A program made the translations under genes and the position numbers. From Auanema rhodensis (Eukaryota > Nematoda > Chromadorea > Rhabditida > Rhabditidae): 64,000 bases of DNA. Numbering within the stretch: position 1 is the first letter of the stretch; each line of letters begins with the position of its first letter. Below, piece after piece: positions 52,401 through 60,600 of this stretch. The notes under the pieces were generated by a model. It did not search any database. It was not told the DNA's origin and saw only the letters and a list, made by a program, of their open reading frames with translations. The stretch covers positions 10,922,131-10,986,130 of the forward strand of contig OZ059894.1 in NCBI GenBank assembly GCA_964057225.1, given 5' to 3'.

Positions 52401-54272
52401 ATAACATTTTTCATACCAATTATACTATTATTTACTATATTAGCAATTTGTAAAAGAGTATTGAAAGCTCATAAAAATGACCAATATTGGTATAAATTTT
52501 TAAATGATAATTGGCAAACGATACAAACCGAAGTTAGAAGTGGAAAACCTAATTCAAAAATATTAACAAGTTCAGACGATGTAGCCGTACAAAAGGAAAA
52601 CACAGTAGCCACGAAATTTGACAATGTAACTCCAAAATGGAAAAATGATATTCCAGAAACTATTAAAATTCCAAATTACATGAGAACATCATCATTCACT
52701 TCATTACAATTATCGATAGCACTCATGGTATTATTAATAACAGTGGAATCTTGTTCAAACTCACATATTAAGCATTCAATAAATATAATTTGCATTAATC
52801 GGACAAATTGTTATCAAGAATACGATAATGAAATCAATTTCAATAAAGGCATAAGAGACGCTTGCTTAGAATTCATTTACCAAAATAAATCTATCGGTAA
52901 AATAGAAATAACGAAAAAACCAACAGAATACATTTGCCAGAAAAGTACGCTATATTATACTCGAGAAAGCACAATTCAATACAAAACTCGATATTCCTGT
53001 TATGGAACAGGATCTTGTAATCACACTTGTGAAGCTATAAATCCTATTGGACAATTACAAGAATTTGATAAAGAAGAAGGACCAACACAAGTTGGTTGTG
53101 CTAGGCGATGTGGCTCTCTTTTCTGCGGATGTTGGTCTCTAGAAGACGGTTGCTCATTCTATCAAACTGAATTTAAACCAATCAATGAAATAGTTTATGA
53201 AATAGTAGAATGTGATTCTTGGGAAATGAATATACCATTAGAGGTAAAGTATGATCTATTTAAACACAAAGCCAATATTAATATTCTTTTAAAACCATAC
53301 GACACTGTTAATTTTCCAAACTTTAATATAAGCTCAATCTCCCATATTGTACCACCAACCCGATATTTAAACACCAAATATGCATTATCAACCATAAACA
53401 GTTATTACATGGAACCTCATACTATGAGTGAAGTAGCATGCAAAACCAAAGATCAAACTACAAATGAATTTAACTCTTGTAAAATACTGAAGTTATGTAA
53501 CTGTAAAATATCAAAAAGGGAAGAGCTAACATGTACCTGTCCATCTGATAATATTTTCAATCAGGCAAACTTATTACCAATGAACACCAAGAACACCCTA
53601 ATTACCATGAAAGAAAACAAATTAACACTTATTCCTCAAACTGATGAATCAACTGTTGTTCTTCAACTACAAGGGAATGTGTCGTCTCGTACCTTCCTGT
53701 ACGACTTTCCTTGTCGACCGGAATTTAAAAAACTTTCCGGGTGTCACAGCTGTAGAAGAACGGCTGTTGCCGAGTTTATGTGTATATCACAAAAGGATTC
53801 TTGGATCACAATGCAATGTAGTGAGAACATATACATGATTGAATGCGCCCCACACATGCCACTTACTGCTGTGGAATATTACTCAGAACATTCTGAAATC
53901 TATGAAGAATGCTTCGTAACATGTGCTAATGAAAAACACCGCGTGATCATACAAGGAACATTACAATGGGATAGTAAAATCCCAGATGTTGAAAAAACAA
54001 TCATCAACATTGTGACAAATGCTAACACCTGGAGAAACATTTTGGATGTAATTAAAACAAATTGGGCATTATCATTATGCTTCCTCCTGATAACTGTTTT
54101 TATACCAGTATTATCTTATATAATAGGAGTACAAGCAATAATTGTAATCATCATAATCATACAAAAATTAATCGTTCAGATGATAAAAATTGTAATGATC
54201 ATTACATCATTACTGAGAAAAATGCTCAGGAATCCTAGACACAGAGCTGAGTCTAGCACAAATAAAAATTAG
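46440..54272 (+). CDS. gag-pol-env: BEL/Pao Gag-Pol-Env polyprotein, single ORF
   Basis: 2610 aa from the ATG at 46440 (the frame is open upstream, but only from a TTG). Domains: coiled-coil Gag (1-180), Gag core (PTFDGTPEKFPLFWDRF, about 198-370), zinc knuckles (CVFC, CYVC, CNSC, about 404-470), aspartic protease (IIFDDCSQRSF, about 547), RT (IVFDASAKQ 839, CDIESAFLQI 883, YVDNIIL 962), RNase H (WVFTDAS, 1123), integrase (HQGRDF, CDLLGP 1506, RSDNGGNF 1564, GTWERLVG 1617), a membrane span (LITFFIPIILLFTILAI, about 1987), then envelope with signal-like segment (about 2090), a Cys-rich fusion-loop region (GCARRCGSLFCGCW, about 2220) of the phlebovirus Gc type, and a C-terminal span (about 2545). 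No internal stop. Env fused in frame to pol implies proteolytic release, perhaps by signal peptidase. Confidence 0.93.
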   Translation: MSSAQRYILQMGRELEFLNKLNSKVENYKKMTDYSELSEPVNQIIAQENECARVKNYLNILENKLQSIETIEINFQRVCELLEEELQKELNKKFTKIEEGEKGDIRGNATLIILELNDKLIFLKNLIDKNKEKIKDMEIQLELQQLRERVEYTEEKEYENCTNEVQEKQNSLPDQVVHDQHVNEVRLINQILQRPVLKTPTFDGTPEKFPLFWDRFMRMIDNNESFSISEKVNFLCESLSGEAEYLLRGIPGTEENYEFMKNCLKEEYSSYAVDTATLINKLNKVPKASRRADSCAQTLREIKALLRQIQAAGGSLTKELYVATVLNKFPFEIIKDIHIKQNFEWSHEKIIEHISAQVKLLQMTENTESLYLSNNEKSKNPDGDQTKKQFRLNEVKDLKQRRNCVFCANNSHNSHMCPIETTEKRKILREKRLCYVCFADNHQSKNCTWPKFKCNSCHDDHNISVCYQNKRNQNRNGVITNISLQRGNDEEKTRNNQTIIPKKAHEEPTSLTTIVGNHDVEKGQIILRTAKANLFNYNSDSYEKVNIIFDDCSQRSFIREDLAKRMKLPVKSKQRKTFHGIGGMKHSHVSSIVNTIFYTKEKNLIVTEMLTKPKISSHIYSPYLSRKDLSFIKENNIILANTDTNGEVFEPDVLIGQDRLKLFVKDNEEFRLPSDLLCKGSVFGTLINGETKLEKIVTLCSIEEEQSHEPPPETKLKELFLIDTIGISTIVDNNAEAENYLKEYSKELSIKAGRIEAPFPFKNYLNKLKNNKWPAFHRFMTLWKNLHSNKEQLEWYKKLINEYIQKGIIEPIVDESAEDGFFLPHHGVWRKEKARPLRIVFDASAKQKNSPSLNQVMHSGQTFIHKIHDILIKCRKSPIIITCDIESAFLQISIKEEHRKYCKFFWIRNENESVNKYNVMTYQFKRLPFGITASPGILSMSLAWYLNNHTDPYASHLLDSLYVDNIILYANSVEEAKIKCEKAKKILQGISMNLREFMSNNPKVTEDMNNEDKYPHNTTKILGLNYDTKLDLFVLILKLKKFEINTHRNMLSQIHSIFDPLGMASPLILPLKLLLRESSDQFKGWDVELPQEITHKWNLVINELLNEKELRLERKLNLNDSILWVFTDASKLAIAACTYIETNGKISQLVSGKSKIAKKGNLTIPRLELIAILLGIMLADNITSTTNHLKTVHVASDSKVALHWIANHQKTLPPYVGCRVDNVRKYIDKLKENNIKIKLFHVNGDYNPADIGSRGACLQELSDSMWIKGPQWLTQTKSHIEEIEYEPIWNITTLIDTVEQQQITQIPVEDIFKLRSNNYTLLKTIVKLSKFLRHWIIKVHPTAITRLNKVMQLDENWQTTANDIEIITKLLISKAQQHVTIDLLTKKHEGFVFFLDEEIIRVRSRLNNSELPFETQNPIYLPRDSPYTEHIIMHLHRECMHQGRDFVLTLLRQKYFLNKPSSIVRSVLKTCTICNRYNALPFGTSLMPALPKDRVILTKPFMSTGCDLLGPITIKDGKKIFICLFTCLAIRAIHLEIVFDQSTKAFLNAFERFIGRRGIPEIIRSDNGGNFLLSAKVIEFYTENHESKNEKTLTNYLAEKNIKWYFNTPQAPWKGGTWERLVGLTKLALYKTIGNRLMSIDDIHTVIVKIETILNTRPLTHPNPSNLNILPIRPCDFLNRSIRFTLSSNVSNTRIYDKTINSRTIQTIEQAIEAIELSNDVTQLFWKKFYSEYLLYLRDIYKHNRKQPATNAKKPQEGEVIIIQNEDSSRGKWKLGRIIELIKSADGEVRSAKLITGTGLITTRSLNHIYPLEVRNAEAAPFASEPHSMRYNKKYQVNPFLITGTVTQKGNRVENIEIIENTQESEQSNNVIPLEIYTPNMNIINDAGDENDANNTNLEQEEDQTNEITLQTENESKPSNLNRWFRTKTQGSQAAVRSYFKKNKIKTNVPKVALLGIIPTIEATCQSSELLTAEALYFPQCNPLTTLITFFIPIILLFTILAICKRVLKAHKNDQYWYKFLNDNWQTIQTEVRSGKPNSKILTSSDDVAVQKENTVATKFDNVTPKWKNDIPETIKIPNYMRTSSFTSLQLSIALMVLLITVESCSNSHIKHSINIICINRTNCYQEYDNEINFNKGIRDACLEFIYQNKSIGKIEITKKPTEYICQKSTLYYTRESTIQYKTRYSCYGTGSCNHTCEAINPIGQLQEFDKEEGPTQVGCARRCGSLFCGCWSLEDGCSFYQTEFKPINEIVYEIVECDSWEMNIPLEVKYDLFKHKANINILLKPYDTVNFPNFNISSISHIVPPTRYLNTKYALSTINSYYMEPHTMSEVACKTKDQTTNEFNSCKILKLCNCKISKREELTCTCPSDNIFNQANLLPMNTKNTLITMKENKLTLIPQTDESTVVLQLQGNVSSRTFLYDFPCRPEFKKLSGCHSCRRTAVAEFMCISQKDSWITMQCSENIYMIECAPHMPLTAVEYYSEHSEIYEECFVTCANEKHRVIIQGTLQWDSKIPDVEKTIINIVTNANTWRNILDVIKTNWALSLCFLLITVFIPVLSYIIGVQAIIVIIIIIQKLIVQMIKIVMIITSLLRKMLRNPRHRAESSTNKN

Positions 54273-54388
54273 AACACTAATCTTACTGTAGTAATAAAAA
54301 AAAAAAAAAAAACTTTATTAATTAGCTATAAGAACAGTTTAAAAACACAAAAAAAAAAAAAAAAAAAAAACAAAAACAAAACAAAAAC
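54273..54388 (+). other. Non-coding between env and antisense exon, A-rich
   Basis: Two long A runs (about 54297-54311, 54349-54370). On the minus strand these are T runs after the antisense stop codon. Confidence 0.5.
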
Positions 54389-54827
54389 ACTATATACTTG
54401 AAATATCTGGATACCCCTCACCATCATCGTCTGACATCTACAACAATACTTACATTCACAGTTAAAATATATAAGCTTACCTCCTCACGTTCGTGGTGGC
54501 GGGGGTTCTTTGCCCTGCAGAATCTGCAGTTGGGAGGCAACGGCATCCTCGAGAACATGTAGATGAGCTGCTCCCGAGTTGGCTCGACTCCATCCTCCGG
54601 ATAAAGCTCATCGTCTGTCATCTGCAACAATACTGAGATAAAATAAAATAAACAAATAAATAAATAAATTAAATTAAATTAAAAAAAAAAAAAAAAAAAA
54701 ATAATAAGCTTACCGGGCCCTCCCGTATGCGATGAGTATCTTGCGCCTTGCATCGTTCGCATAGTTCATATGGACCGAGCTCGTCTTCTCCAATCTCCTC
54801 TTCAACCTGATACTGTAATTGTGACAT
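54389..54827 (-). CDS. Antisense three-exon mini-gene with paired CxxC-H motifs
   Basis: Not recognised. On the minus strand three segments are bounded by splice signals: exon 1 54827-54714 (acceptor TTGTTGCAG before its ATG, donor GTAAGC), exon 2 54621-54481 (acceptor TTGTTGCAG, donor GTAAGC), exon 3 54437-54389 (acceptor TTGTTGTAG, stop TAG). All junctions are phase 0; introns are 92 and 43 nt. The product would be 100 aa, acidic, with CERCKAQDTHRIREG in exon 1 and CRFCRAKNPRHHEREE in exon 2, a duplicated Cys/His pattern. Each exon begins MS/MT, so exon duplication is likely. The acceptor just before the first ATG could be cis or spliced-leader trans-splicing. It lies opposite in direction to the element. 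A captured host gene or an antisense regulator is possible; expression is unproved. Confidence 0.5.
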
Positions 54828-55237
54828 CTGCAACAATTACAACTATAAAAATAAAAAAAAATAAAAATAAAAATAAAATAAAAAATAAAAATAAAGTCAA
54901 GAGGGAAGTACAAAAACTTCACGAATACAATAAAAAATTAAATTACTAATCACACGTAGTACAATAGTAAAAAATATAAACAAAGCAAAAATAGGTCATA
55001 AAATAATATAAACAAAAGAAAATCACTACATATAGAAACAAATGCAACAGTTATAAACAAACAAATCTTTTTATCAAGATCTTCAATCTTTGATAACATC
55101 AAGTTTATTTATCCGAATAATATACATAAAAAGTAATCCTTTGTACAGGCTTTTTATACATTGTATCCGTAAACACATACTATTCTACAATAAACTAAGG
55201 GACGTTTATCATAGGTCAACCCACAGATGCGAACAAA
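54828..55237. other. A/T-rich non-coding region between antisense exons and zinc-knuckle ORF
   Basis: No convincing frame. Upstream exons or promoter of the antisense gene could lie here. A TAAAAATAAAAA run is at 54843-54890. Confidence 0.5.
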
Positions 55238-55246
55238 TATATAAAG
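55238..55246 (+). promoter_or_regulatory. TATA-like box of the zinc-knuckle ORF
   Basis: TATATAAAG, 34-42 bp before the ATG at 55280; the same type of box as before the extra ORFs of the gypsy elements. Confidence 0.45.
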
Positions 55247-55279
55247 AGGGAAACCATTGTTTTTCTCAATTCAGTGCTA

Positions 55280-55741
55280 ATGGATGAAATAACGTCCAAT
55301 TTAAGTGAGAACACTTCCTTTGAGGAAGATCTCAAAAATTATTCTCATCTACCCAACACCACTGCCAACCTAAGGCAGCTAATGGTTCTAGAGAAAAGGT
55401 TTTATGATAACCTCGCCAGCGCTGTCAACCACATTTCCGCGCGCCTGGATAACATCAACAACACACTGAATCTAAAGCTCGATAATTTAGCTGTTCAGAC
55501 GGCTCCTAAAGCCTCCTGCATATTCTGCAACAAGCCTACAGCTGATGGCCATCGTACAGCTGCTTGTCCGATTTACCCCTCGTCCCCAGAGCGTACCATA
55601 CGCTTACACGAATTGGGACTATGCATAAAATGTTTGAACCCAAAACATTCAGCAATGTGCGAAGTATCCTGCTATAAGTGCAAGGCCGATACTCACCATG
55701 GGGTGGTCTGTGGTGACGTCAAACGTAAAAGATATGCATAA
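55280..55741 (+). CDS. Extra Gag-like zinc-knuckle protein (153 aa)
   Basis: The ATG at 55280 is chosen over an upstream GTG. N-terminal half is helical (NLRQLMVLEKRFYDNLASAV) and the C-terminal half has three Cys/His boxes: CIFCNKPTADGHRTAAC, CIKCLNPKHSAMC and CYKCKADTHHGVVC. The order and spacing resemble the BEL Gag knuckles of the same element (CVFC … CYVC … CNSC), so it may be a duplicated or captured Gag knuckle acting as a separate nucleic-acid-binding protein. It lies between the antisense exons and the 3' LTR (stop 9 bp before the LTR), where accessory genes of retroviruses often lie. The intact frame supports a real gene. Confidence 0.7.
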   Translation: MDEITSNLSENTSFEEDLKNYSHLPNTTANLRQLMVLEKRFYDNLASAVNHISARLDNINNTLNLKLDNLAVQTAPKASCIFCNKPTADGHRTAACPIYPSSPERTIRLHELGLCIKCLNPKHSAMCEVSCYKCKADTHHGVVCGDVKRKRYA

Positions 55742-55750
55742 TGCCGGGAA

Positions 55751-56078
55751 TGTCACGGTCAACGTGAAAATACGAACTTTATTGTGTTAACGTTTTGTTG
55801 TATTTTTTGTATTAACTCCACCCCCTTTAACCATCTGGTGCCTCCCTATAAAAGGGAGAACCAAATGGTTAAAATTTTCATGTCTCACCAATTTTGTATT
55901 GATTTTAGGATTTCTTGGAATTTCTAGAATCAATCCACTTGTTCACTTTACTGTTGTTGCATTTATTGAATAAACCTTTCTTCATTTAACTTGTCTTAAC
56001 GCATAATACCGCACTCATACGAACCGACTCCATACTTGGACTGATACTTGGAGGTAAAAGTCCAGTTGTCAAGCGACA
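55751..56078 (+). repeat. 3' LTR of BEL element (328 bp)
   Basis: Same length as and, by eye, same sequence as 45864-46191; followed by target repeat GGCCC. Confidence 0.95.
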
Positions 56079-56146
56079 GGCCCAACGTTGCTTGACTTGC
56101 CAGATCGGACGGGATGGCGTACTTTCAACGTGGTATGGTCGTAAGC
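56079..56146 (-). pseudogene. 5S rRNA 5' part, split by BEL element
   Basis: Starts with the target repeat and continues to the 5S 5' end (GGTATGGTCGTAAGC). The 5S internal promoter is separated from the rest of the gene. Confidence 0.95.
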
Positions 56147-56289
56147 AATGTAATATTCTTCATTATCAGCTATATCACTCTAAATCTTGTTGTTAATAGA
56201 TACGACCACAAAGAAAACAACAGGAACAGTAACAATAACAAAAAAAAATTTTTTTTTCACCTATGTGTCTAAAGGTTAGCCATGTATCC

Positions 56290-56353
<64 letters not shown>

Positions 56354-57051
56354 ACAGTAAAAAGTCCAATCAAGAGAGAAATTTTTTCAACACATAGTTG
56401 TATCGGTGCTCACACATGTTAAACACAAAAATAATAAAATTAAATTGATTGGAAGAATTCTTTTTCAACTTTTTTTTCACATCTAACAATCACTGTTTTT
56501 GCTCATAACTTTTTTAATTCGCAATTCGTGATCATATATAACAAGTTTCCATCAATATTGATTCTTTTAAAATTTTTTTTTCATCAATTTTGTACTTACT
56601 TACTTCTCTGAAAAATGTTTTACCATGTATCCATTTGGATACATGTTACCAGTTAAAAGAACCATCATGTTGGAATCATCTCAAACTACGTTTTTATAGG
56701 TTTTCCAACATGCTGGACACAAATATTACATTTTTAGAGCAATTGGAACAATTCTTTTTTTTTAACATTCTTTAACATAAGGGTCCCCCCTACCTCCTTA
56801 CTTACTTTTTTAAATATCATTGTTTTTCCTCATAACTCGGTTTAAACTCGTTCTAACCCGTTGAAATACGTCTAGAAAGTCTTTATAACATGCATATGTA
56901 TGATAGAACTTCATATTTATTGTAATAGAAAATTTTATTTTCAGACGTCTTGGTTAACAATGATATGTTTTACCCCCTTATAATTTTTATCATAATGTTC
57001 CTTATACGGAACGCTCAATGAAACTTGCTTCCAGAAAAATTTCTTTCTATT
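56147..57051 (-). repeat. Array long spacer up to second BEL element
   Basis: Same spacer as 11711-12300. Contains a (TA)n tract at about 56293-56352, much longer than in the other copies. Non-coding. Interrupted at 57051 by an LTR. Confidence 0.8.
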
Positions 57052-57117
57052 TGTCGCGATAAGCGAGTGAGTTTGTATAATTTTTTATCTTCAACAATTG
57101 TTTTATTTGTTTCTTGT

Positions 57118-57159
<42 letters not shown>

Positions 57160-57409
57160 TTCTTCTTTCTTCTAACTTCCTAAGTAATTTTTATCCATAC
57201 CACATGTTGTGTTATACATGTGGCATGACTAACTCTTTGTTTCAGGCTGACGACCGCCCACGAGAAGAGATCAGTCTTACATTTTCAACGTTCGCAGTCA
57301 GTGATTTTATTCCGTGCTTGTCTTGTTAATTCATCAATAAACCCTTTTCTACATATTCGCTTTGTGTTTTACTTCCAACCATACTATACACTTGTGGTAT
57401 ATAGCCACA
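57052..57409 (+). repeat. 5' LTR of second BEL element (358 bp)
   Basis: TGTCGCGATA … TATAGCCACA. Includes a (CT)n tract (about 57119-57155) and AATAAACCC (about 57337). The boundary is set by the break in array spacer and by the primer site after it. Confidence 0.85.
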
Positions 57410-57412
57410 AAT

Positions 57413-57424
57413 TGGTGCATCGGC
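57413..57424 (+). other. Primer-binding site, tRNA-Gly type
   Basis: TGGTGCATCGGC, as at 33782; three bases after the LTR. Confidence 0.75.
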
Positions 57425-57697
57425 TAGTTTAGATCTTAGCCGCTTTAAGTCCCGCGTGGCAGGTGAGATACAACTCGAACCAAGCGTGTTTGAGCAAAAA
57501 ACATACTTAATAAAAATCGTGGCGATCATAAGTCCACGTCAAGTCACACCAAACAGACTTGAACAATAAGCAAACTCTGAAATTAGAAACAGAGGTTTCA
57601 ATTTCCTTACGTTCACATATACTGTGATCACCAAACAAACAAAGAAAAAAGAAAACAAAAAAGGAATATAAGCATTATTCCTACATCTACAACAAAA

Positions 57698-60600
57698 ATG
57701 TCACTCCTTTTTGTCAATCATATCAAACAATCTAACCAGTTTCTTGGAGAACTGCTTACACGATACGAGATGGAAGTGAAGGACCTTCCTGGTATTCTGG
57801 TAGATTGCGACTTCCACACTGAGGAAGAAGAGGAAACCCTCTCTTGCCTTATCATTCGCTGGACAAAAGTCCAACACCAATTCAAAGAATCGTTGAAAAA
57901 TCATCAAGATAACGAGAAAAAATTCCAAAAATTTTACGAAGCATCAGACAAAACGCTTCGTAAAGCATTAGACGAACAGTACATCGCCTTCACATCCGAT
58001 GAAGACTTTGAACCCAACATTAAAAAGGTTCAAAACGCCATTATTGAGCTTGACGAACACATCATGAAAGCCGAACGCATACTTAGAAAGCTGAGAAAAA
58101 CGCTTCATAAGAATGAATCTGAGCACAACAGCAATTGCTCAACAGAAAACAATGAAACAGAAAACAAATCGAATGATCAATTTCTGGAAATTATCAAGTC
58201 ATTCCTACACATCCAACAATCTAGCATCCAAAAACCAGCGATGTCGCTACCTACATTTGATGGCAAACCAGAGAACTTCAAATCATTCTGGGGCCGTTTT
58301 GATAGACTTGTTCATGATAATGAACAGTTTACAACCTTAGAAAAGGTAAACCTACTCTGTGAAAGCCTCAAAGGCGATTCACAAATAGCAATCCGAGGAA
58401 TAGAACCCTCTGCTCAAAATTATGAGCTCATGCGTGAAGCATTAGTTTCTGAATTTGGAGACTATTCGTCGGATATCAATTCTCTTTTAACACAACTACG
58501 TAATTTGAGATTTGCAAGCAATAATGCAAAATCATGTAAAGAAACATTTGGGGAAACCAAGGCACTTATCAGGCAAATTGAAGCAGCCGGAGCTACAGTA
58601 TCCCGCGAAATGTGTACCGCGATGATTCTCAACAAATTCCCATACCACATCGTGGAAGACATTCTAATTTATCCAAACAACTACCATTCCACTAAAGAAA
58701 TGCTGACAGCTGTAGACCACAAAATCTATTCCTTTTTTCTAAAAGAACAAACAAGAAATAGTCATGAACAAAAGTTTCGAAATCACAAAGAGAATGTCAC
58801 ATCTGTAGCACATAAAGAAAACTCCGTAGAACAACGGAAAACCCAAACTTGGCCATGTGTTTTCTGCGACTCATCCGAACATCGCTTTTATCATTGCACC
58901 ACATTTGAAACACCAGAGAAAAGAAGACACGGCATCCGCGGAAAGGCCATCTGTTGGATTTGTTTTTCCGAGAAACACAAAAGTTCCGAATGCAGAAAAC
59001 AAAAATGTCGAAATTGCCAAGGAGACCATAATTCCTCCTTGTGCTCACAAGGAAGAAAAAACGTGCAAAATATCCAAAAAGATAAAGAAACTCCCACAAT
59101 TAAAAAAGATCAGGCTTTACTGATCACCACAGAAGAATTATTGAATAAAAAAACAACAGAATATAAACAAGAATCTGACACTAATAATCGAATCCCTACT
59201 GAGGCACTTAATGCACCAGTATCGCTTAATCACATTGCCGACACACATAATATTGAAGAAAGTCAAGTAATATTACGAACAGCAATGGCGAACATATACA
59301 ACCACAATAGTAAAAAATATGAGCAAGTACGCATGCTCATAGATGAAGGATCCATGAGATCTTTTATATCCAAGGACTTATCCACTAAGTTAGGATTGCC
59401 CATCCTTGGTTCTCAAAAGAAAACCTTTTACGGTATCGGAGCATTGTCCGAAACGCACGAAGTTCAGGACGTAAAGGTAATTATTGGAACCTCAAGTGGA
59501 TCCCTTATCGTAACAAAACTATTCACCAAACCCATGTTAACCACACCCATACGTTGTCCAAAACTATCTAAAGAAGACTTGAAATTTATAAAGACAAGAA
59601 AAATAAAATTAGCCAATCCACAAACAAACGGAGAATCATTTACTCCGGATATACTGATAGGTATGGATAGATACAAACTGTTCATGCATTTAAACGAAGA
59701 AACCGAACTCCCCTCACGTATGAGATTGAAAAATTCGGTATTCGGCCACATGATACATGGAGAAGCTCCTCTTCCCGATGATAATACACAACAAGAAGTA
59801 ATATTATGCTCTACAGTAGAAGAAATAACAAAAGAAACCTCTCATAAAGAACTCCTCACTAATCTGTTTGAACTGGATTCTATCGGCATCAATACAGAAA
59901 ATGCCAACGCAGACCGCACTATTGATTACTATGAAGAATACTCAAAAGATATAAAAATTGAGAACAACCGCATTATTGCACCGTTCCCGTTAAAAAATAA
60001 CTTCAAAAATCTTAAAAACAACAAAATGCCCGCGTACCATAGATTCGTATCCCTATGGCGAAAGTTACTGCACAATCCAGAAATGCTCTCACACTATACT
60101 ACAACCATTGAAAGTTACCTCAAAGATAACATTGTCGAACAAATTCCCAACAATCACCAGGAGCCTTTAGAGTTTTATATGCCCCACCATGGGGTTTGGA
60201 AGCCCAGCAAGGCTAACCCTCTCAGAATCGTTTTTGACGCCTCCGCTAAACAGAAAGACAGCCCATCGTTGAATGAGATAATACACACAGGACGATCATT
60301 TATCACATATATACACGACATCATGATCTCCTGCAGAACAAGACCAATATTAATAACATGCGATATCAAAGCCGCATTTTTACAAATACAACTGACAGAG
60401 AATCACAAAAATCTATGCAAATTCTTTTGGATAAAAAACAAAGAATACCCAATATCTCACAATAATATCATAACCCTTCGATTCAACAGATTACCGTTCG
60501 GTATCACTGCATCCCCCAGCGTATTGAACATGGGCATAAAATGGTTCTTAGAATCAAAAGTAGACAACCCATTAGCTATGGAAATACTGAACAACTTATA

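Larger units (their letters stand above)
45864..56078 (+). mobile_element. BEL/Pao element with env, inserted in a 5S gene; apparently intact
   Basis: 10.2 kb, 328-bp LTRs that look identical, 5-bp target duplication GGCCC, tRNA-Arg type primer site, and one ORF for Gag-Pro-RT-RH-IN-Env. Extra coding between env and the 3' LTR: an antisense exon set and a zinc-knuckle ORF. Identical LTRs indicate a very recent insertion. Confidence 0.95.
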
